DNA from: Candidatus Sulfopaludibacter sp. SbA3
GTDB taxonomy: Bacteria; Acidobacteriota; Terriglobia; Bryobacterales; Bryobacteraceae
Assembly (NCBI GenBank): GCA_945893365.1
Contig: CAMDED010000009.1
Location: 1 to 64,000 of the forward strand
Length of the DNA stretch: 64,000 nt
Direction: 5' to 3'
Shown: piece after piece, positions 1 to 7,514 of the stretch
Layout of the letters: every line of letters begins with the position of its first letter
How positions within the stretch are numbered: the stretch's first letter is position 1
Made by a program: the position numbers and the translations under genes
Notes under the pieces: model-generated
What the model was told of the DNA's origin: nothing
Databases searched by the model: none
What the model saw: only the letters and a program-made list of their open reading frames with translations

Positions 1-2
1 CC

Positions 3-80
3 GTGCTGCGGTTGGCGACGACAGCGCGGCGAATCATCGAATGGCTGGAAGCGACGAGACTGCTGCCGATCTCCGTCTGA
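3..80 (+). CDS. 3' end of an unidentified gene (partial)
   Basis: An open frame enters from the left edge and stops with TGA at 78-80. Its 25 residues are rich in Leu, Arg, Ala and Ile, as in an amphipathic C-terminal helix, and end in LLPISV. The other two plus frames also stay open here, so the choice rests only on protein-like composition and a clean stop. No family can be named. It could equally be non-coding. Confidence 0.25.
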   Translation: MLRLATTARRIIEWLEATRLLPISV

Positions 81-430
81 CGCCGCCTGGCCGAAGATTC
101 TACACTTTCTTGCTTATCGACGGATTTGCAGGCCCTATTTCGCCCCAAAACCGGTATTCTTGCGTGCGGAGTGTCAGCAAAGCCACTGAATACCGGAGAA
201 ACGCTCGCAAGCGGCATCGGACTGGCGCAGACGAAGCCGGATCGACGCGGGGACTTGCTCGGGACTGCGCCATCTACCCTCCCGCCCCCCCGTCCGCTAC
301 GCTATCGACGGATTAGGGGATAGTAATAGTGCTCCCCGGCCAGACGGCCCTCGCGTGGAAGTTGGCGCTACCTTCTCCACGCTAAGGCCTCTCTCGGTCA
401 TGTTGACGGGAAAACGAATTCGAGTTGTTG
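81..430. other. Intergenic stretch, no gene seen
   Basis: This stretch lies between the possible gene end at 80 and the folC terminator. The short open frames are Arg/Pro-rich and look like GC-driven chance frames. I see no RNA gene and no mobile-element end. Confidence 0.5.
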
Positions 431-452
431 CAAACAAGAGGCTTAGCTCTTG
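431..452 (-). terminator. Probable Rho-independent terminator of the accD-folC transcript
   Basis: Read on the minus strand, a 6-bp stem CAAGAG/CTCTTG (447-452 with 435-440) and a 6-base loop are followed by a short T run opposite 432-434. It starts 9 bases after the folC stop codon. The stem is short and the T tract is only three bases, so strength is uncertain. Confidence 0.5.
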
Positions 453-460
453 CCGTCCGG

Positions 461-1759
461 TCACGTTGACCGGGACTGCCCACCCGGCCCTTTATCCGCC
501 GCATCACCCGCTGCGCGCAGCTCGAGCGCTTCGGCCACCAGGAACAGCGATCCCGCGATGAAAACGACATCCTCCGGCGGGGCGTCGCGTACCATGTCGA
601 GCGCCGCGGCCAGGTCAGCTGCGATCCGCACGCGCGGGTGATCCGTCGAATCGCGTAAAGCTTCCGGGCGCAGCGATCGAGGCTGCTTCGGAGCCGTCAG
701 GATGACTTCATGCGCTCGCGTGAACAGGGTTCCGGCAATTTCTTCCACCGCCTTGTCGCGCATCGTGCCGTAGATCAGGCGGACGCGGCGGTTCGCGTAA
801 AAGCGGCCGATATAAGCAGCCAGAGCCCGCGCTCCCGACGGGTTATGCGCGCCGTCGGCCACGATCTCCGGGGCTTCGGAAATCCACTCCAGGCGGCCCG
901 GCCAGCGTACGCCGCGGATTCCCGCTTCAATCGCCGCGTCCGGAACCCGCAGGCATCTCAGCGCCGCGACCGCCGACAGGGCGTTCTCCACCTGATGCTC
1001 GCCGGCGAGCGGGCATTCCACCTGAACTCCCTCAACCTTGAAGCGCGATCCGCGCGCGTGCAACTCAACGTCCTCAGCCGACGCCGAGCCGGCCACTTCG
1101 ACCCCAAGTTCCGCGGCGCGAGCCGTAAGCACTTCCAGTGCCTCCGGGCGTTGGCGGGCAAATACCGCGGGCACGCCTGCTTTCAGGATGCCCGCTTTTT
1201 CGGCGGCGATCGAAGCGAGACTCGTCCCCAGGTAGCCCTCATGGTCGAATTCCACGGGCGTGATCACCGCGAGCGCGGGTTCCACGACGTTCGTGGCGTC
1301 GAGCCGGCCGCCAAGCCCCACTTCGAGCACGGCAATGTCCACGCGCGCCTCGGCGAACAGCAGGAAAGCCATCGCCGTGACGGTTTCGAAGTACGTCGGG
1401 TGGTAGTCGATCGCGCCGCTCTCAAGCAGTTCCTCGGCCTTTTCGTGGACGCACCGGAACGCCCCGGCGAAGCGCTCTTCCGACACCTCCGCGCCGGCAA
1501 TGCGAATCCGTTCCGTGGGAGAGAGCAGGTGCGGCGACGTATACAGTCCGGTTAGCGAACCCTTCGCCCTGAGCGCGGATTCGATCATCGCGCACGTGGA
1601 GCCTTTTCCGTTTGTCCCGGCCACATGGACGAACTTCGTAAGCCGATGCGGATTACCCAGCGCGTCAAGCACCGTGCGAATGCGTTCCAGTCCGAATTTG
1701 ACGGTCTTGCGCTCGTTTCCGAGTGAATAGAGGAACCGGACGGAATCCGGATAGTTCAT
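461..1759 (-). CDS. folC: Bifunctional folylpolyglutamate synthase / dihydrofolate synthase
   Basis: FolC is a cytoplasmic, ATP-dependent ligase that adds L-glutamate to dihydropteroate and to folates. The 432-residue protein has the Mur-ligase-like P-loop AGTNGKGST at residues 47-55. It also has a conserved stretch TNVVEPALAVITPVEFDHEG in the middle and DGAHNPSG at the start of the C-terminal domain. The length is normal for the family. The ATG overlaps the accD stop region by 4 bases, so the two genes are translationally coupled; accD and folC are neighbours in many bacteria. A hairpin follows the stop codon. Nothing is missing, and the assignment is secure. Confidence 0.95.
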   Translation of the reverse strand: MNYPDSVRFLYSLGNERKTVKFGLERIRTVLDALGNPHRLTKFVHVAGTNGKGSTCAMIESALRAKGSLTGLYTSPHLLSPTERIRIAGAEVSEERFAGAFRCVHEKAEELLESGAIDYHPTYFETVTAMAFLLFAEARVDIAVLEVGLGGRLDATNVVEPALAVITPVEFDHEGYLGTSLASIAAEKAGILKAGVPAVFARQRPEALEVLTARAAELGVEVAGSASAEDVELHARGSRFKVEGVQVECPLAGEHQVENALSAVAALRCLRVPDAAIEAGIRGVRWPGRLEWISEAPEIVADGAHNPSGARALAAYIGRFYANRRVRLIYGTMRDKAVEEIAGTLFTRAHEVILTAPKQPRSLRPEALRDSTDHPRVRIAADLAAALDMVRDAPPEDVVFIAGSLFLVAEALELRAAGDAADKGPGGQSRST

Positions 1760-2616
1760 ACCGGGCCGCAGAAGAAGCGCAGGGCCCGGGCGATGTAGTC
1801 TTTCAGCTCGCCCCTGGGCACAACCGCGTCGAGCATGCCGTGGCGCAGCAGAAATTCCGCGCGCTGGAAGCCGTCCGGCAATTTCTGGCGGATGGTTTGT
1901 TCGATCACGCGCGGTCCGGCGAAGCCGATCAGCGCGCCGGGCTCGGCGATGTTCAAATCGCCCAGCATGGCGAAACTGGCAGTGACGCCGCCCGTGGTTG
2001 GGTCCGTCAGCACGCTGATGTAGGGGACTTTGCCTTCATCGAGGCGCATGAGCGCCGAGGAAATCTTCGCCATTTGCATCAGACTCACAGCGCCTTCCTG
2101 CATGCGCGCGCCCCCGGAGGCCGATACGATCACGATCGGCGTGCGCTCGGCGTGCGACCTCTCGATGGCCTTCGTGATCTTTTCTCCCACCACAGCGCCC
2201 ATGCTCCCGCCGATGAATTTCATCTCCATGGCGCAGATGTTCACCAGGCGTCCGTGCAGCTTGCCGCTGGCCGAAATGATGGCGTCGGAAAGCGAGGTCG
2301 CGCCCTGGTTCGAGGCCAGGCGCTCGCGATAAGGCTTGCTGTCGGAGAAGTTGAGGGGGTCGGTCGAGGTGAGCAGCGTGTCGTGCTGTTCATATTCCCC
2401 GTCGAACAGAAGGCGGAGCCGGGTCCGTGCGTCGATCCGTGAGTGTGCTCCGCACTGAGGGCAGACGTTGAAGTTATCTTCCAGGTCCTTACGCCAGATG
2501 ATCTGGCGGCAGCCTTCGCACTTGAGCCAGAGGCCCTCGGTGCGAACGCGCCGCGCGCCTTCCGCCGGCTGGGATGTGGTTCCGTTGGCCGGCCGCTCTC
2601 GCTTAAACCAGCTCAT
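1756..2616 (-). CDS. accD: Acetyl-CoA carboxylase carboxyltransferase subunit beta
   Basis: AccD forms the carboxyltransferase with AccA and moves CO2 from biotin carboxyl carrier protein to acetyl-CoA, giving malonyl-CoA for fatty acid synthesis. The 286-residue protein starts with a basic tail, then the family's N-terminal zinc ribbon with Cys33, Cys36, Cys52 and Cys55. The crotonase-fold domain follows, including the GGARMQEG stretch that forms the acyl-CoA oxyanion site. Length is typical. It is upstream of folC with a 4-base overlap and 80 bases downstream of rlmH. Two 10-bp direct repeats lie just upstream (2642-2668) and could be a control site. accA is not in this window. Confidence 0.96.
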   Translation of the reverse strand: MSWFKRERPANGTTSQPAEGARRVRTEGLWLKCEGCRQIIWRKDLEDNFNVCPQCGAHSRIDARTRLRLLFDGEYEQHDTLLTSTDPLNFSDSKPYRERLASNQGATSLSDAIISASGKLHGRLVNICAMEMKFIGGSMGAVVGEKITKAIERSHAERTPIVIVSASGGARMQEGAVSLMQMAKISSALMRLDEGKVPYISVLTDPTTGGVTASFAMLGDLNIAEPGALIGFAGPRVIEQTIRQKLPDGFQRAEFLLRHGMLDAVVPRGELKDYIARALRFFCGPV

Positions 2617-2641
2617 GCTTCGACCGGATCGTGCCTAAAGC

Positions 2642-2668
2642 AAATCATGTGTAAACCGAAATCATGTG
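2642..2668. promoter_or_regulatory. Pair of 10-bp direct repeats upstream of accD
   Basis: The sequence AAATCATGTG occurs at 2642-2651 and again at 2659-2668, so the repeats are 17 bases apart start to start. They sit 25-52 bases upstream of the accD start codon in the short rlmH-accD gap. Tandem identical 10-mers near a promoter can be a regulator site, but no known operator is recognised. Function is inference. Confidence 0.35.
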
Positions 2669-2696
2669 ATGTAGCGCCCATGTAACAGTCCTTACG

Positions 2697-3116
2697 TTAG
2701 CGCGGGTACGGATGGCCGCGCAACGTGGTGAATGCGCGGTAGATCTGTTCGGCGAGCATGGCGCGCGCCAGTTCGTGGGGCCAGGTCATGGCGGATAGCG
2801 AGAGCAGGAGGTCGGCTCGCGCGGTCCAGCCGGCCGGGAGGCCGTCGGAACCGCCCACGGCAAACACCAAGTCGCGGCCGTCCATTTCGGCTTTCGCGAC
2901 CAGCGTTGTAAATCGCGCCGAATCGAGCGGCTGCCCGGAGGGGTCGAGCAGGATTTTGGCAGCGGCCGGATGCCTTGCCCAAAGGTCGGTGCGATCCGGC
3001 CGGATTTCCCGCATTTCACACGTTGCGTAGCGGCCGGAGCGCTTCAGGTATTCCTCAGCGAGTGCGTTAGCATGAGCGTCCCGCTGCTTTCCGATGTAGT
3101 AAAGGTAGAGCTTCAC
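2697..3116 (-). CDS. rlmH: 23S rRNA (pseudouridine(1915)-N(3))-methyltransferase RlmH
   Basis: RlmH is a SPOUT-class methyltransferase that uses S-adenosylmethionine to methylate pseudouridine 1915 in helix 69 of 23S rRNA. I choose the GTG at 3116, which gives 139 residues beginning VKLYLYYIGK. A longer frame adds 39 residues unlike the family. The knot motif FAVGGSDG is at residues 85-92, and the C-terminal stretch WPHELARAMLAEQIYRA plus LRGHPYPR is characteristic. The GTG overlaps the rsfS stop as GTGA, so translation is coupled. The rsfS-rlmH pair is widely conserved. Confidence 0.93.
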   Translation of the reverse strand: MKLYLYYIGKQRDAHANALAEEYLKRSGRYATCEMREIRPDRTDLWARHPAAAKILLDPSGQPLDSARFTTLVAKAEMDGRDLVFAVGGSDGLPAGWTARADLLLSLSAMTWPHELARAMLAEQIYRAFTTLRGHPYPR

Positions 3117-3517
3117 TCGTTCGGGATTGCGAGCGACTTGGCGTTCTTCCAGAGGCGTTCGAGGTCGTAGTTGACGCGGGCCTTCTCGGAAAAGACATGC
3201 AGCAGGAAGTCGCCGTAGTCGGCCAGAATCCACTCCCCCTGCTCGTAGCCTTCCACGCTCATGGGCAGTTCGCCGCGCTCCTTAAGCGTGAGCCCCACAT
3301 CGTCCGCAATCGCCTGAATCTGCCGCTGGTTCGAGCCGGTGCAGATGACGAAATAGTCTGTAAAAGAGGTGATGCCGGTCAGGTCGAGGACCTTGATTTC
3401 GGTAGCCTTCTTCGATTCGGCCGCGCGAACGGCAACGAGCCAGGAGGGCTGTTGTTGAGTTGTATCCGGGATGATTAACTCCTGCTTGTATCGTACTACA
3501 ATAGAAAGGATGTGCAA
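3113..3517 (-). CDS. rsfS: Ribosome silencing factor RsfS
   Basis: RsfS binds ribosomal protein L14 (uL14) and blocks subunit joining when nutrients are short. The diagnostic core is present: ITSFTDYFVICTGSN, then QGEWILADYGDFLLHVF near the C-terminus. The start is unclear. A TTG at 3517 gives 134 residues. A strong CAGGAG lies at 3479-3484 but is followed by TTA ATC ATC, so a rare ATC start at 3475 (120 residues, the usual family length) is possible. The ATG-initiated longer frame at 3739 is rejected because it runs through the divergent neighbour. It overlaps rlmH by 4 bases. Confidence 0.88.
   Translation of the reverse strand: MHILSIVVRYKQELIIPDTTQQQPSWLVAVRAAESKKATEIKVLDLTGITSFTDYFVICTGSNQRQIQAIADDVGLTLKERGELPMSVEGYEQGEWILADYGDFLLHVFSEKARVNYDLERLWKNAKSLAIPNE
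3497..3502 (+). promoter_or_regulatory. -10-like hexamer for the coiled-coil gene
   Basis: TACAAT lies 7 bases before the ATG at 3510. It supports that start over an upstream ATG at 3471 and implies an almost leaderless mRNA. No clear -35 element is visible. Confidence 0.5.
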
Positions 3518-4382
3518 AAAGCCGCTTAAGATGCCCGGGAGGTTTGCGCTGGCGTTTGTCTGCGCGGCCGGCCTGGCCCTTGAGGCGCAGACGGCGGACA
3601 GCCCCGAAATCGAGAAAGCGAAGGCGGATATCCAGGCGTTGAAATCGCTTGTGGAAGAGGGCGCGATGCCCCGTGCGCGCCTCGAAACCGCCGAACGCGA
3701 GCTGGCGGACGCCAGAGACGCGGCGTTCCTCCGGCGCACGCTTTACGGCGAGGATTTGACGGAAGGACAATCCGCTGAGATGATCGCCGTGGCGAAGCGG
3801 CGACTTGCGCGGCAGAGAGAAGCGGTCGAATCCACCAAGAGGTTGGTCGAAGAAGGCGTGATTCCCCGACTGCGGCTCACCGAGCCTCTGGAACGGGCCG
3901 ACCGTGCGCGGAAGGAATTGGACCTGGCCGAATCGCGCGCGCGGCTTGTCCAGGAAATCGCGGCGATGGCAAGAGCTGAAATACAGGCGATGGAAGCCGC
4001 CGCGGCGGCGCCGGCGCCGAGCAGGGCCGATGGGCCGGCGTCCGAGCGGTACGATGGCGACGGCTTCCTGAGCGCGCATGAAATCAAGCAGATGGTGCTC
4101 GCATTTGAGGGGCGCTTTGCGAAGCCGCTGCCCGTAAGCGCAAACGGCGACACGGCCGTGCATCGGGCGATGGGTTTCGACCACCGCAGCCGCATCGACG
4201 TGGCCGTGCATCCGGATCAGGCGGAGGGAGTTTGGCTTCGGCGGTATCTGGAGTTCCGGCGGGTTCCATTTTTTGCGTTCCGCAGCCGCGTTCCGGGGAA
4301 AGCGACGGCGGCGCACATCCACGTGGGTCCGCCGAGCGCTCGAATTGTGAAGACTGCGCAAACTTCCTCCGGCGGCCAGTAA
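3510..4382 (+). CDS. Secreted coiled-coil protein with a possible LAS-peptidase-like C-terminal region
   Basis: The 290-residue product has an N-terminal signal-like segment (basic start, hydrophobic core, then LALEAQ). Two Ala/Glu/Arg-rich helical blocks with coiled-coil character follow (about residues 30-165), sharing the near repeat 'K-LVEEG-(A/V)-(M/I)-PR-RL'. An Ala/Pro linker leads to a C-terminal domain of about 110 residues. That domain holds GDTAVHRAMGFDHRSRID and, near the end, AAHIHVG. The spaced His/Asp and final HxH recall LAS-type (M15/VanY) metallopeptidases, but the exact motif spacing does not match. The start is set by the -10 hexamer 7 bases upstream. The protein may act on or bind the cell wall; that is inference. 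Confidence 0.6.
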   Translation: MCKKPLKMPGRFALAFVCAAGLALEAQTADSPEIEKAKADIQALKSLVEEGAMPRARLETAERELADARDAAFLRRTLYGEDLTEGQSAEMIAVAKRRLARQREAVESTKRLVEEGVIPRLRLTEPLERADRARKELDLAESRARLVQEIAAMARAEIQAMEAAAAAPAPSRADGPASERYDGDGFLSAHEIKQMVLAFEGRFAKPLPVSANGDTAVHRAMGFDHRSRIDVAVHPDQAEGVWLRRYLEFRRVPFFAFRSRVPGKATAAHIHVGPPSARIVKTAQTSSGGQ

Positions 4383-4397
4383 CCGGGCGCACTGCGC

Positions 4398-4403
4398 TAC
4401 ACT
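4398..4403 (+). promoter_or_regulatory. -10-like hexamer for hpt
   Basis: TACACT lies 7 bases before the hpt ATG at 4411. No Shine-Dalgarno sequence fits in between, which is consistent with a leaderless transcript. Confidence 0.5.
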
Positions 4404-4410
4404 AACCTGC

Positions 4411-4938
4411 ATGCCCGGATCGTCGCTACGAGTGTTGCTGTCGAACGAGCGGATTCATGCCAGAATCGCCGAGATGGGTGCGAAGATCGCGGCCGACTAC
4501 CCGAGTGGAGAACTGCACATGGTCTGCATCCTCAAGGGGGCCTGCATCTTTCTGTCGGACCTGGCAAGGGCCACGCCGCGCAACGTCTGCATCGACTTCA
4601 TGGGAATTTCGAGCTACGGAAAGGGCAAGTCGAGTTCCGGCGAAGTGAAGCTGACGAAGGATCTCGACCATTCCGTGGAAGGAGCGGACGTGCTGATCGT
4701 CGAAGATATCGTCGATACGGGGATCACGGTGAACTACCTGATCCACGTGATCCAGCAGCGCAAGCCGCGGTCGGTCCGAATCGCGGCGCTGCTCGACAAG
4801 CCAACCCGCCGCGTCCGGCCCGTTGACGTCGCCTACACCGGTTTTCAGATTCCGGACGAGTTCGTCGTCGGTTTCGGTTTGGACTTCGCCGAAAAGTACC
4901 GTAATCTGCGGGATGTGTGCGTTCTCGAAGGCGAGTAG
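4411..4938 (+). CDS. hpt: Hypoxanthine phosphoribosyltransferase
   Basis: The enzyme salvages purines by joining hypoxanthine (and usually guanine) to PRPP, giving IMP or GMP, in the cytoplasm. The 175-residue protein has the PRPP-binding loop VLIVEDIVDTGIT at about residues 95-107. Upstream is LKGACIFLSDLAR, and near the C-terminus VVGFGLDFAEKYRNL; both are conserved in bacterial Hpt. Length is normal. A -10-like hexamer ends 7 bases before the ATG. The last codons and stop are followed by an imperfect 16-bp tandem copy of themselves. The gene stands alone, with degraded sequence after it. Confidence 0.95.
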   Translation: MPGSSLRVLLSNERIHARIAEMGAKIAADYPSGELHMVCILKGACIFLSDLARATPRNVCIDFMGISSYGKGKSSSGEVKLTKDLDHSVEGADVLIVEDIVDTGITVNYLIHVIQQRKPRSVRIAALLDKPTRRVRPVDVAYTGFQIPDEFVVGFGLDFAEKYRNLRDVCVLEGE

Positions 4939-4956
4939 CGTCTCGAAGGCGATTAG
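4923..4956 (+). repeat. Imperfect 16-bp tandem duplication at the hpt stop codon
   Basis: TCTCGAAGGCGAGTAG at 4923-4938 contains the end of hpt and its TAG. It is followed after two bases by TCTCGAAGGCGATTAG at 4941-4956, which differs at one position. The second copy also ends in TAG in the same frame. It looks like a small slippage or repair duplication and probably has no effect on Hpt. Confidence 0.7.
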
Positions 4957-5019
4957 GTTGCAGTGGTTTAGATCCGTTCCGCAGATGCGGGACGGACACC
5001 GCTCGGCGTCGCACCACAA

Positions 5020-5350
5020 ATTCCGACGGTACGAGCGGATCGCGCGATTCCATTTGAGCCAGCTTGCGCATATCGCGCCTCGAAGCTCGATGCGATGCGC
5101 GAGGGCAACGGCACGGTTCCCGATAACTCCCGTCCGATGTTCTATCCAACATGTGAATTGGGGGGAAGCGCGACAACACGAGGGTGCGTGTGGTAATCGC
5201 GGGCGGGTTGGGCGGAACGCTTTGAAACGGGGATTATTCCGGGGCCGGCGACGAGAATCGAACGATGCGCAGCCTGTACCTGTCGATCATGGATCGTATG
5301 GGTGTGAAGGTGGATCGCTTCGGCGACGCGGAGACGCGCCTCGAAACGGT
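5020..5350 (+). pseudogene. Remnant of a DUF1552 protein (C-terminal part, frameshifted)
   Basis: Fragments of one protein appear in order in different plus-strand frames. First comes RYERIARFHLSQLAHIA near 5030, then SKLDAMREGNGTVPDNS near 5082, then VIAGGLGG near 5190, and last RSLYLSIMDRMGVKVDRFGD at 5268-5330. From memory of the family, this series matches the C-terminus of DUF1552 proteins, which are common in Acidobacteria, Planctomycetes and Verrucomicrobia. At least two frameshifts separate the blocks, and the N-terminal two thirds are absent. In the living family the gene often sits beside a DUF1592/DUF1588 cytochrome partner. No partner is seen here. Confidence 0.65.
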
Positions 5351-5364
5351 TGTACGTAACGCCC

Positions 5365-6190
5365 TCAGGCGACACGGTATTTTTCGAGCGCGTTCTCATC
5401 CAGGCCGACGCCGAGTCCGGGCTTTGCGGGTAAGCGGTAGAAGGCGTCCGTCATCGCGAACGGCGCCATCACCAGGTCGTCTTCGAGACAATGCACGATG
5501 CCGATCGTGTACTCGATTCCTGGAAACGCGGCGGCCTGATGGGCCTGGAAAACCTGGCCAAGGCCGGTTTCGGAGGCGTTCTCGACCCAGAGCCCGACGC
5601 CTTCAAGCGAGGCCATCGCGTTGTAGCGCGTCATGGTCTCACCGAATCTCGGCGCGCCAACGATGCACGCGTCGAGCGGCATTTTCCGAATCCACTGCAT
5701 CGCGTCAAGCCCGTCGATGTGCACTCGATATCCGGGCTCGTAACCGAGCTTGGCTTCGGATGCCATGACGGCCGGTCGGTAGCACCGGCTCCCACCAGGT
5801 CTGGACCATCTTATCTTTCGGACGCGGCGAGAACAGCCGTGCGACGGGCAGACCGGCGGCCTTTCCCATGAGGTCGTACACATGGCGATGCCGCCGATAT
5901 TGTCGTCGAGCGGTATTCCCAAGGAGAACGCCCCACCATGCCACTCAGGATCGCTTGCGCCTTCAGAAGCGGCAGATCGGTCTCGCCGATGCCCGTCAAT
6001 CCATCGTCGTGGAGCTTCACCTACATGAACGAGAAGTGAGTCTGGTTGCGGCCTGTTTTCGAAAGATCGAGATCCAGGGGTCGCGAATGCGCCGCCATCG
6101 GCATGCTCACCGGGTCGCTTCAAAACGGGTGATCGGCGGCTTCGATGCGGACGCCGGCATCCCCGCGCCCGCGGCAAGGGAAACGATCCG
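5365..6190 (-). pseudogene. Decayed enolase-superfamily (mandelate racemase/muconate lactonizing type) gene
   Basis: The C-terminal part is still open (5365 to about 5765). It contains GYRVHIDGLDAMQWIRKMPL, APRFGETMTRYNAMA and the ending KPGLGVGLDENALEKYRVA, typical of mandelate racemase/MLE family C-termini. The N-terminal part continues in other frames: VYDLMGKAAGLPVARLFSP (within 5705-5944) and MKLHDDGLTGIGETD (from 6020). Both match the capping domain and the start of the barrel. At least two frameshifts and missing barrel segments make it a pseudogene. The ancestor was probably a sugar-acid or organic-acid dehydratase or racemase. It lies between the DUF1552 remnant and mtaB. Confidence 0.75.
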
Positions 6191-6218
6191 GCCAACTGCG
6201 TCTCGTCCGTTCACGGGG

Positions 6219-7514
6219 TTACGCGAGCACTCGAAACAAGGCGGGCGCGGCTTCTCGCAAGCCGCTTGCGGTAACGGCTCCGATCTCGACGTCGCCAAGC
6301 GAGCTCGCCGGGCGCGGCCGCGCTAGTTCCACATTAAGAAAATTACAAGTAAGCGCGTTCGATCCACGTTCGAGCGTCACGGCGGAGAGCGTTCTGCCCA
6401 ACATGCTTTGCCGGAAGTCGAGATTCTTCGCGGCGGCTAGCTCGCGCAGGATACGGTTGCGCTCCCTCCGCACCGGCATTGCGACCTGCCCCGGCAACCC
6501 GGCGGCGGGTGTTCCGGGACGCACCGAATAGGTGAACACGTGCAGATAAGTGAACGGCATGCGCTCGATGAAGCGGCGGCTTTCCTCGAATTCCTCGTCC
6601 GTTTCGCCGGGAAACCCGGCCATGACATCCGCGCCGATCGCGGCGTCGGGAATCCACTGCCGCGCTTTCAGGATGCGATCCGCGTAATGCCTGGGGCCGT
6701 ACTTCCGGTGCATCCTGCGAAGCACCGTGTCGGAGCCCGACTGCAAGGGGGCGTGGACGTGTCTCGCCATGCGCGGCGAATCGGCGATCAGGCGCAACAG
6801 ATCGTCTGAAAAATCCATGGGCTCAACCGAGCTCAACCGGAGCCGCTCAATCGGCGTCTCATTGAGCAGCCGCCGCACCAGGTCCGCAAGGCGCATCCGG
6901 CTGCCCGGTTCACGGCCCCAGCGGCCTAGATTGATCCCGCTCAAGACGACTTCACGATGATGGGCGGACAAGCGCCGCACCTGCACCACAACTTGATCCG
7001 CTTCGGCACAGCGGCTCCGGCCGCGCACGAACGGAATGATGCAGAATGCGCAGCGGTTGTTGCAGCCATCCTGGATCTTGAGGTTTGGGCGCGTGCGGTC
7101 GCCCGTCAGATCTTCGACAGGCGCGGAGAGAAATTCCCGCTGCTCGAAAATGTCGCCAACGTGTATCTGGCCATGAAAGGGCACGCCCGTGACCATGGCG
7201 GCAATTTCCGTTTTGTGAGAATTCCCCACCACTCATTCGACGCCGTCGAGCGCGGCAAGTTCGCCGGGAGCCCGCTGCGCGTAACATCCGGTTACCAGGA
7301 TTCGCGCCAGCGGATTTTCCCTGTGCACCCGGCGCACGGTTTGCCGAACGTCGTTGTCGGCCTCGGAGGTGACGGTGCAGGTGTTGAGTACGACGAGCTC
7401 CGCACTCGACCGGTCAAGCGCCGGGGAGAGCCCGCGCGAGGCGAGCTGCGCTTCAATCGCCGCCCCATCGGCCTGCTCGGCGCGGCATCCGAAACTCTGC
7501 ACGAAAAAGTTCAC
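6219..7514 (-). pseudogene. mtaB: tRNA t6A37 methylthiotransferase MtaB, interrupted by one in-frame TGA
   Basis: MtaB is a radical-SAM enzyme with two 4Fe-4S clusters that turns t6A37 of tRNA into ms2t6A37. The reading frame is intact except for TGA at 7233-7235 (codon 94). Before it are the UPF0004 cysteines Cys10, Cys46 and Cys77. After it are the radical-SAM cysteines at codons 151, 155 and 158 (CNNRCAFC) and a TRAM-like tail. The two parts join without a gap as ...GVE-stop-VVGN..., where the family normally has one residue, and TGG to TGA is one change. Total length would be 431 codons. Options are a recent nonsense mutation, a sequencing error, UGA readthrough, or restart at the GTG right after the stop. 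The ATG overlaps the upstream phosphatase stop as ATGA. Confidence 0.85.

Noticed and set aside
710-1555. Long plus-strand frame opposite folC
   Set aside because: It is an antisense shadow of folC, with Arg/His-rich composition and no family features.
7233-7235. Genome-wide UGA recoding as explanation of the mtaB stop
   Set aside because: Many other genes in the window, such as the DppC gene, the binding-protein gene and rsfS, end in TGA at the expected family length, so general recoding is not supported.
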